NCBI GenBank assembly: GCA_964394585.1
Contig: CAYMYI010000130.1
Location: 1 to 11,034 of the forward strand
Reading direction: 5' to 3'
From: CAYUJH01 sp964394585
Lineage (GTDB): Bacteria > Bacteroidota > Bacteroidia > Cytophagales > Flammeovirgaceae
DNA length: 11,034 nt
The notes beneath the pieces were generated by a model. It was not told the origin of the DNA. It did no database searches and saw only the letters and a list, made by a program, of their open reading frames with translations. The position numbers were made by a program, and so were the translations under genes. Positions 6,822-11,034 of this stretch are shown one piece after another; the stretch's first letter is position 1; each line of letters begins with the position of its first letter.

Positions 6822-7145
6822 ATGAAAATTAACTTAGAAAATGTTGGAGCGGTGCTCCAACCCATTGTACATGAGCTTGCAAGGCAGATTGCCGAGCATC
6901 TCACACAGAAAAGTCCGCTCGAGGCGTCAGAAGCAAACGAGTTTTTGAATGTGGAAGAAGCTGCCAAGTTTCTTGATGTTTCAAAATCTACACTTTACAA
7001 AAAGACCTCAAAAAAAGAAATTCCTTTCTACAAAAGAGGCAAACAACTGCGCTTTAAGCGTACGGAACTTACCGAATGGCTTGAACAAGGTAAACAAGCC
7101 ATCCGAGCTACCAACGTACAGTCGAACCTCAGTTTTAATTTTTAA
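6822..7145 (+). CDS. Excisionase-family HTH DNA-binding protein
   Basis: This 107-residue protein has a C-terminal MerR/excisionase-type winged HTH (HTH_17) at about residues 41-92: FLNVEEAAKFLDVSKSTLYK, then KEIPFYKRGKQLRFKRTELT and EWLEQGK. The IPFYKRGKQLRFKRTELTEW part is the diagnostic recognition wing. Such proteins in Bacteroidota elements act as recombination directionality factors or regulators of excision. The N-terminal 40 residues (LENVGAVLQPIVHELARQIA) form a helical, probably dimerising region. I chose ATG 6822; the frame is open back to a TTG at 6777, but that lies inside the upstream inverted repeat and would add basic residues without family support. The spacing to the primase-type gene and the decayed small genes between them resemble the order of mobilizable elements. 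Confidence 0.85.
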   Translation: MKINLENVGAVLQPIVHELARQIAEHLTQKSPLEASEANEFLNVEEAAKFLDVSKSTLYKKTSKKEIPFYKRGKQLRFKRTELTEWLEQGKQAIRATNVQSNLSFNF

Positions 7146-7164
7146 ACCAAACCCACATACACTA

Positions 7165-7285
7165 ATGACAAATTTTACCACAAAAGAATGTCCTCAGTGC
7201 GGGAGTGCATTTGAAGGACGCAGCTGCCTCTCGACAACTGTACTTAGATGAGTGTTCACCCTTAGCCGATGAAGACGATGAATAA
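7165..7285 (+). pseudogene. Remnant of a small CxxC zinc-ribbon-like protein
   Basis: From ATG 7165 the frame reads MTNFTTKECPQCGSAFEGR and stops at 7251 after 28 residues. The first CxxC pair (ECPQCGSAF) looks like the start of a small zinc-binding protein, but the expected second Cys pair is missing. In another frame the same stretch reads ASRQLYLDECSPLADEDDE up to a stop at 7283-7285. The acidic end overlaps the next ATG (7278) in a typical coupled arrangement, so the two frames may be the two ends of one gene joined by an indel or internal deletion near 7215-7230. The family assignment is weak. Confidence 0.4.
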
Positions 7286-7373
7286 AGTAACACAAAAAGT
7301 ACAGGTCAGTATTCCCGCACATATTGACGAACTCATACAGGGAAGGCGGGAAAGTCTCACTTCGACCTGCTAA
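7278..7373 (+). pseudogene. Short ORF, possible truncated RHH/mobilization-type gene
   Basis: The frame encodes 31 residues: MNKVTQKVQVSIPAHIDELI, then QGRRESLTSTC. The KVQVSIPAHIDELI segment resembles the strand and first helix of ribbon-helix-helix regulators or MobC-like proteins, but there is too little for an assignment. It stops 15 bases before the left inverted repeat at 7388, so it may have been cut when the primase unit arrived. It overlaps the previous remnant by 8 bases. Confidence 0.3.
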
Positions 7374-7387
7374 ACACAAGGGTGGAA

Positions 7388-7436
7388 TGTAAAAAAAAGA
7401 GACACACCCCTATTAAGTGAAATCCTGTTGCTCTAA
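7388..7436. repeat. Left inverted repeat (IR-L) of the primase unit
   Basis: Read on the minus strand from 7436 this begins TTAGAGCAACAGGATTT, continues through AATAGGGGTGT and ends in eight Ts. Over 46 bases it matches the repeat at 10492-10537 at 43 positions, and the repeat at 8376-8421 at about 38, both in inverted orientation. The outer edge reads TGTAAAA and the partner IR-R1 ends TTTTACA, so the outer tips are TG...CA. The inner edge is 11 bases before the primase ATG. Confidence 0.9.
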
Positions 7437-7994
7437 TTCCTTTTGTAATGAAAAACGACAGTATTCTAAACGTAGCAGTCAGCTGTTTTCGTACCGTGAA
7501 AGCTGTGGACAATCCGAAGCGAGTTAACCTGTTGACATGGTTGTATTCCGCTAAATATTCCGATAAGATAAAGGCGATTCGCTCAGAAGTCGATGCAGAA
7601 AAACGCAAAAAATTAAAGCTAGAACTACCCATCATCCTTCCTTCGGGGGTTTTCACCCAACGAAAAACGGAGGCATGGGTAGCCCCTAGTGGGCTCATGC
7701 AATTCGACATTGACTTTAAAGACAATAGGCACATTGGCAATTACCATCAACTCAAAAAAAAACTTAGTAAGATTAGTAACATTGCCTACATTGGTCAGTC
7801 TGCGTCGGGTAATGGTTTTTGGGGATTAGTACCGATTACCCACCCCAACCAATACCGCCAACATTGTCTAGCTTTCAGCGAAGACTTGAAAGCCTATGGG
7901 ATTATTTGCGATAATGCCGTGCAAAATCCTGCACAAGCCCGTTACTATTCCTACGACGAAGAACCGTTTATCAACCATTTCGCCACACCTTACA

Positions 7995-8110
7995 AACGGT
8001 TGTACAAACCGTTGCAAACGGATGATAAAACCGTTTCAAACGCAACGAAAACGCAACGAAAACGGAACGACAAACGGATAAGGAACGGTTTATTCAAACG
8101 GTCATCGAAA
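7995..8110 (+). repeat. Array of AACGG / CCGTT motifs inside the primase gene
   Basis: The linker between the two protein domains is encoded by DNA that repeats AACGG or its complement many times in about 115 bases. It begins with a palindrome, AACGGTT (7995-8001) and AACCGTT (8007-8013) around GTACA. Further copies include CAAACGG at 8014-8021, AAACCGTT at 8028-8035, AACGG at 8061-8065, CAAACGG at 8071-8077, AACGGTT at 8084-8090 and CAAACGG at 8095-8101. The pattern resembles iterons, though the copies are imperfect and the Lys/Arg/Thr-rich protein linker could explain part of it. Confidence 0.55.
8041..8062 (+). repeat. Perfect 11-bp tandem duplication CGCAACGAAAA x2
   Basis: Copies lie at 8041-8051 and 8052-8062. 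The homologous sequence at 10168-10178 has only one copy. Eleven bases shift the frame, which explains the split of the primase gene. Confidence 0.95.
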
Positions 8111-8376
8111 CGATTATGCGTGTGAAAGTCGATATAACCCTCAGCTACCAAGCATGGTATCAGGTAGGGCAAGCCTTAGCCAATGAGTTTGGGGAAGGGG
8201 AAGGGGCTAGGAACTACTTCCATCAGCTCAGCCAATTTCATCCAAACTATCGTGCGAGCAAAACAGATGGGCAGTTTACCGCATGCCTAAAAGCAACCAT
8301 ACGCACGAACTATACGCTTGATACAATTAGGTATTGGCTACAGCAAGCAGGCGTTTCGGTTGACCTCAAAAGTGGC

Positions 8377-8423
8377 TAGAGCAACAGGATTTTATCTAAT
8401 AGGGGTGTATCTGTTGTTTTACA
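8377..8423. repeat. Right inverted repeat (IR-R1)
   Basis: It begins TAGAGCAACAGGATTTTAT, with the TAG also serving as the primase stop codon, and ends GTGTATCTG then TTGTTTTACA. It is the inverted counterpart of IR-L (about 38 of 46 positions) and the direct counterpart of IR-R2 at 10492-10537. Confidence 0.9.
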
Positions 8424-8584
8424 AGTAGTAGTTTTTACGGTGGGTTTACGTGAATACGGTAAATACGATGATAATTTACCTGCTCATTAAGACGGATAGG
8501 AAACAGTCTGAAGTGAAAAGCACCCAAAACTTTAGCGGAGCGATTAAGGGCTAATTTCCTTCAATAGTTAACTGTTCCAATAAG

Positions 8585-8604
8585 AATTTATCACTAGATA
8601 AATT
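8585..8604 (+). promoter_or_regulatory. A+T-rich hairpin or operator upstream of the AAA ATPase gene
   Basis: AATTTATC and GATAAATT form perfect 8-base arms around ACTA, followed by TTTCTTATTTG and more Ts. It can be a weak terminator for anything transcribed from the left or an operator for the ATPase gene, whose -7 box is 54 bases further on. The rest of 8424-8657 shows no convincing gene; the only open stretch is a 28-codon frame from 8468. Confidence 0.4.
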
Positions 8605-8657
8605 TTCTTATTTGTTTTTAAAACTAAAAATAGAGTCAATCGTATGATTTTATTTTG

Positions 8658-8665
8658 TATCTTTG
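8658..8665 (+). promoter_or_regulatory. -7 promoter box of the AAA ATPase gene
   Basis: TATCTTTG is an exact TAnnTTTG match 17 bases before ATG 8683. It lies downstream of the in-frame ATG at 8644, so a transcript from this promoter could only use 8683. No clear -33 element is visible. Confidence 0.6.
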
Positions 8666-8682
8666 ATTCAAATAAGAAAACA

Positions 8683-10110
8683 ATGCTCAGAGAAATATCT
8701 AAAAAACAAGTTCTTGATAGGATTCGCTTTGAAAACCCTTGGTGGGTAGAAGGGAAAATAGAAGAGGACTATCAGGCAATGCCTAGAAGGCTTTATTTTG
8801 AACTCTTCAAGCCTTTGGTGTATGAGCGCGATATAAGAAGAGCAGTAGTGTTAATGGGCCCCAGACGCGTTGGTAAAACCGTTATGCTGTATCACATGGT
8901 GCAGGATATGATTGACAAGGGTATCGACCCCATGAAAATCATTTTTATTACTATTGAAAACCCGATCTATAACAACATTCCCCTTGAGCAGCTTTTTACG
9001 TATGCCAAGGAGGCTACAGGAAAAGAAGACAAAGAGGATTGGCACATCATCTTTGATGAGATACAATATTGTAGAGATTGGGAAGTACACCTTAAAACAT
9101 TAGTAGATAGTTACAGAAAAGATAAGTTTATAGTATCTGGTTCGGCGGCGGCGGCGCTCAAGTTTGCCAGCAACGAAAGTGGTGCAGGTAGGTTTACAGA
9201 TTTTATGCTGCCTCCTCTTACGTTTCATGAGTATATCGCCTTAAAGGGACTAGAAAAGCTGATTAAACCCATCAAACTTACTTGGAATGAGATTACAACT
9301 GACTTTTACTCAACCAGTCATTTGGAAGAGTTGAATCGGCACTTTATCGACTACATCAACTATGGAGGATACCCGGAAGTGATTTTCTCTGACAAGATAC
9401 AAGCAAACCCCGATCGATACATTCGGCAAGATATTGTAGATAAGGTATTACTTAGAGATTTACCAAGCCTATACGGAATTGCAGATACCCGAGAGCTTAA
9501 CTCCCTCTTTACGACGATTGCCTACAATAGTGGCAGCGAGTTTTCTTTAGAAACACTCAGCAGGCAATCGCAAGTACCTAAAAATACGCTCAAGAAGTAC
9601 ATCGAATACTTAGCAGCGGCTTACCTCATTAAACAAGTAAAACGGATTGACCAAAGTGGTAAGCGATTCAAAAGGGATAATTTTTTTAAAATTTATCTGA
9701 CGAATCCTTCCTTACGAAGTGCCTTATTTTCTCCCATTACTGCTATGGATGAGATGATGGGTAACATGGTAGAAACAGCCATATTTTCTCAATGGATGCA
9801 CAGAGATTGGTTTACCCCTTGGTATGCTCGTTGGAATAATGGGGAAGTGGACATGGTAGGCTTAGGAGACACCTTAAAGCCAGTTTGGGCGATTGAAATT
9901 AAATGGTCTGATAGGTACTTTGAAAAACCGAAAGACCTAAAAAGTTTGATAAAGTTTTGTAATGAAAACAATCTACAAAGCCCCATTGTAACTTCTATTA
10001 GTAAAGAGGGAGAAGTAGAGTATGAGGGACTCAAGCTTCAATTTATACCCTCTTCTTCCTATGCGTATACGGTTGGGAAAAATACATTATCTATGAAAAG
10101 TAATACGTAA
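8683..10110 (+). CDS. AAA_14/DUF4143 family ATPase with nuclease-like C-terminus
   Basis: This 475-residue protein has a P-loop ATPase domain followed by a DUF4143 region. Walker A is GPRRVGKT at 59-66 and Walker B is HIIFDEIQ with D125-E126. KFIVSGSAAAAL (148-159) and GAGRFTDFMLPPLTFHEY (168-185) are the usual sensor and arginine-containing segments. A winged-helix-like stretch (FSLETLSRQSQVPKNTLKKY) spans about 287-306. The C-terminus has GEVDMV (D390) and AIEIKWSD (E405, K407), matching a PD-(D/E)xK nuclease-like fold common in this family. The biochemical role of the family is not established. Start 8683 is preferred because the likely promoter lies after the alternative ATG at 8644. The gene is enclosed by the two directly repeated primase segments, with an outer pair of inverted repeats (7388 and 10492), so it may be cargo. 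Protein and frame look intact. Confidence 0.88.
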   Translation: MLREISKKQVLDRIRFENPWWVEGKIEEDYQAMPRRLYFELFKPLVYERDIRRAVVLMGPRRVGKTVMLYHMVQDMIDKGIDPMKIIFITIENPIYNNIPLEQLFTYAKEATGKEDKEDWHIIFDEIQYCRDWEVHLKTLVDSYRKDKFIVSGSAAAALKFASNESGAGRFTDFMLPPLTFHEYIALKGLEKLIKPIKLTWNEITTDFYSTSHLEELNRHFIDYINYGGYPEVIFSDKIQANPDRYIRQDIVDKVLLRDLPSLYGIADTRELNSLFTTIAYNSGSEFSLETLSRQSQVPKNTLKKYIEYLAAAYLIKQVKRIDQSGKRFKRDNFFKIYLTNPSLRSALFSPITAMDEMMGNMVETAIFSQWMHRDWFTPWYARWNNGEVDMVGLGDTLKPVWAIEIKWSDRYFEKPKDLKSLIKFCNENNLQSPIVTSISKEGEVEYEGLKLQFIPSSSYAYTVGKNTLSMKSNT

Positions 10111-10145
10111 AATGAATACTCTTAACCTTAAGTCATTGGACTAGT

Positions 10146-10495
10146 CGGTTGTACAAACCGTTTCAAACGCAACGAAAACGGAACGACAAACGGATAAGGA
10201 ACGGTTTATTCAAACGGTCATCGAAACGATTATGCGTGTGAAAGTCGATATAACCCTCAGCTACCAAGCATGGTATCAGGTAGGGCAAGCCTTAGCCAAT
10301 GAGTTTGGGGAAGGGGAAGGGGCTAGGAACTACTTCCATCAGCTCAGCCAATTTCATCCAAACTATCGTGCGAGCAAAACAGATAGGCAGTTCACTGCAT
10401 GCCTAAAAGCAACTACACGGACGAACTATACGCTTGGCACAATTGGGTATTGGCTGCAGCAAGCAGGCGTCTCGGTTGACCTCAAAAGTGGTTAG
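10146..10495 (+). pseudogene. 5'-truncated second copy of the primase-type gene (PriCT-2 part)
   Basis: The homology to 7997-8379 starts within the CGGTTGTACAAACCG palindrome and includes the PriCT-2 domain up to the stop codon. Relative to the first copy it lacks 22 bases between AACCGTT-type repeats and has a single 11-mer. From ATG 10232 an 87-residue frame remains, differing from the first copy only in the second half. The frame is open back to a TAG near 10142 but has no start or VirE_N domain, so a functional protein is unlikely. Bases 10168-10384 are identical to 8052-8268; after that there are about 14 differences in about 150 bases. Confidence 0.85.
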
Positions 10496-10537
10496 AGCAA
10501 CAGGATTTTACTTAATAGGGGTGTATCTGTTTTTTTT
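10492..10537. repeat. Third inverted-repeat copy (IR-R2)
   Basis: It begins TTAGAGCAACAGGATTTTAC, continues TTAATAGGGGTGTATCTG and ends in eight Ts. It matches the reverse complement of IR-L at 43 of 46 positions, better than IR-R1 does. The outer pair IR-L/IR-R2 is therefore the best-matched pair and encloses primase gene, ATPase gene and the duplicate. Confidence 0.9.
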
Positions 10538-11034
10538 AAGCTACGTGCTAGCCATTCATTCTGAAATAAAGCTACATGTTCCGTTGCGAAACGGAACGGT
10601 AACGGAACAAACGGATTGGGACAGAAACATGAGTCGGCATTATGAGACAATGAAATACATAACTTTATCATTAAAAGGCAGTTTCGATGTTATTTCAAGT
10701 CAAATAGCACATTTTGTAGCTCTAAGTACAAAAAGCCTTAAGGTTATACTACATATTAATTGGTTGGGAAAGTCAGGTGTTTTTAATCCTTAAAAACTCA
10801 GGTAATCAAATCACATAAATCTTGGATAAGTTCTAAATAGGCTCCTACACTTAAAAGTCCTGAAAACAATATGCATATAAGATATGGCTAAGCTATGTTA
10901 GGATAAAGTATTATTTTAATTAGTTGTCTTGCAACTTATAATGTTGGGCATTAAATTAATCCTACTGAATTACATAGTATATTAGAGTTGTTGATTCATA
11001 ACTAACTGATAATCAATATTCATATATTTGCATC
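10538..11034. other. A+T-rich stretch without a convincing gene
   Basis: No frame here looks like a real gene. The longest is a tail running to 10793 in a frame that overlaps the PriCT-2 copy, with no recognisable motif. A hairpin with 8-base arms GTTCCGTT/AACGGAAC and a GCGA tetraloop sits at 10578-10597, followed by more AACGG motifs to about 10614, echoing the array inside the primase gene. Beyond 10800 the DNA is strongly A+T-rich, and the edge carries a promoter-like box. Confidence 0.6.
11023..11030 (+). promoter_or_regulatory. -7 promoter box pointing out of the window
   Basis: TATATTTG is an exact TAnnTTTG match at the right edge, in A+T-rich DNA, suggesting a plus-strand transcription unit starting just outside the window. 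No -33 element at the expected spacing was found. Confidence 0.45.

Larger units (their letters stand above)
7448..8379 (+). pseudogene. BT4734/VirE_N plus PriCT-2 primase-type protein, frameshifted
   Basis: Two frames make up one gene. The first, from ATG 7448, encodes the BT4734-like (VirE_N) domain, which resembles archaeo-eukaryotic primase folds: LMQFDIDF with D87 and D89, QSASGNGFWGLVPI (118-130), D155, and QARYYSYDEE (163-172). It shifts frame in an 11-bp tandem duplication at 8041-8062 and ends at 8125. The second frame, open from about 8025 to 8379, carries a PriCT-2 domain: VDITLSYQAWYQVGQALANE, ARNYFHQLSQFHPNY, and a final YWLQQAGVSV. Removing one 11-mer gives one continuous 306-residue protein, so the break is recent. 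Full-length relatives in Bacteroidota elements often have a further helicase domain; here the stop lies at the inverted repeat. The protein probably served element replication. Programmed or slippage-driven switching is possible but not shown. Confidence 0.85.
7388..8423 (+). mobile_element. Single-gene unit with terminal inverted repeats, primase-like gene inside
   Basis: About 1.04 kb is bounded by inverted repeats of about 46-49 bases. One gene fills the space: its ATG is 11 bases from the left repeat and its stop codon lies in the first three bases of the right repeat. The outer tips are TG and CA. This is the layout of an insertion sequence, but the gene is of the BT4734/PriCT-2 primase type and not a known transposase. 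No convincing target-site duplication is visible. The unit may be a non-autonomous or novel mobile unit, or the repeats may serve another role such as recombination sites. Calling it mobile is an inference from structure and from the partial second copy at 10146. Confidence 0.5.
10146..10537 (+). repeat. Direct duplication of 7997-8421 on the far side of the ATPase gene
   Basis: The copy runs from the palindrome within the primase linker through the end of the right inverted repeat. Together with 7997-8421 it flanks the AAA ATPase gene in direct orientation. Recombination between the copies would delete the ATPase gene and leave one right half. Confidence 0.92.
5785..11034. mobile_element. 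Probable integrative element or genomic island remnant beside the tRNA (right end not seen)
   Basis: The stretch starts right after a tRNA gene and differs from the DNA to its left. It is A+T-richer and holds tandem and inverted repeats, an excisionase-like HTH gene, broken small genes, a BT4734/PriCT-2 primase-type gene typical of Bacteroidota conjugative and mobilizable elements, and a partly duplicated segment. No tyrosine or serine integrase, relaxase or second copy of the tRNA 3' end is visible, so the element is either decayed or continues beyond the right edge. The left boundary is an inference from the tRNA; the right boundary is unknown. Confidence 0.6.

Noticed and set aside
8191..8206. 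GGGGAAGGGGAAGGGG as a G-quadruplex
   Set aside because: Only three G4 runs occur close together; it encodes Gly-Glu repeats (GEGEGA) within the PriCT-2 domain, which explains it well enough.
7388..8423. Target-site duplication flanking the primase unit
   Set aside because: The bases outside the left repeat (GGTGGAA) and right repeat (AGTAGTAG) show no convincing direct repeat; nor do those outside 10537.
8377..8423. Inverted repeats as integron attC sites or a CRISPR array
   Set aside because: No GTTRRRY/RYYYAAC core pairs or imperfect attC stem are present, and there are only three copies without regular spacers.
8468..8554. 28-codon frame MIIYLLIKTDRKQSEVKSTQ, then NFSGAIKG, between IR-R1 and the ATPase gene
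   Set aside because: Too short, no homology recognised, and no supporting signals; it may be a fragment of a lost island gene but cannot be supported.
10434..10793. A 119-codon plus-strand frame beginning inside the PriCT-2 copy
   Set aside because: It overlaps the PriCT-2 copy in another frame, crosses the inverted repeat, and its product shows no motif; the tail from ATG 10629 (54 codons) has no promoter or recognisable domain.

Overview
The window looks like a chromosomal segment of a Bacteroidota bacterium, probably of the Cytophagales type. The evidence is protein style (BT4734/VirE_N-PriCT-2 primase protein, PNT-type alanine dehydrogenase next to tsaE) and several exact matches to the phylum's -7 promoter element TAnnTTTG. 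No species call is possible from the sequence alone.

Positions 1-5630 are ordinary core chromosome. On the minus strand lie the N-terminal part of class II fumarase (fumC, running off the left edge), alanine dehydrogenase (ald), overlapping tsaE, and a secreted bleomycin-hydrolase-type C1 cysteine peptidase with a clear intrinsic terminator. On the plus strand follow a short-chain dehydrogenase/reductase and an ABC-type substrate-binding lipoprotein.

A tRNA gene with anticodon CAT (5710-5783), with its own -7 box and a hairpin terminator, marks a sharp change. From about 5790 to the right edge the DNA is A+T-richer, repeat-laden and carries accessory genes. This looks like a decayed integrative element downstream of the tRNA: tandem 11-bp repeats, an unrecognised charged helical protein, an excisionase-like HTH protein preceded by several dyads, remnants of small genes, a primase-like gene, and an AAA ATPase of the DUF4143 type. 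No integrase, relaxase or second attachment site is visible, and the right end is not in the window.

The most unusual part is 7388-10537. A single BT4734/VirE_N plus PriCT-2 gene fills almost exactly the space between long inverted repeats (7388-7436 and 8377-8423), like an insertion sequence whose only gene is a primase-like protein rather than a transposase. The gene is broken by an 11-bp tandem duplication at 8041-8062; removing one copy restores a continuous 306-residue protein. A 5'-truncated second copy of the unit's right half (10146-10537), ending in a third copy of the inverted repeat, lies beyond the AAA ATPase gene, so the ATPase is enclosed by an outer inverted-repeat pair matching at 43 of 46 positions. 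The second copy carries only one copy of the 11-mer, which supports the frameshift explanation independently. The duplication starts within a palindrome in an array of AACGG/CCGTT motifs inside the primase gene, which might be a protein-binding or origin-like site.
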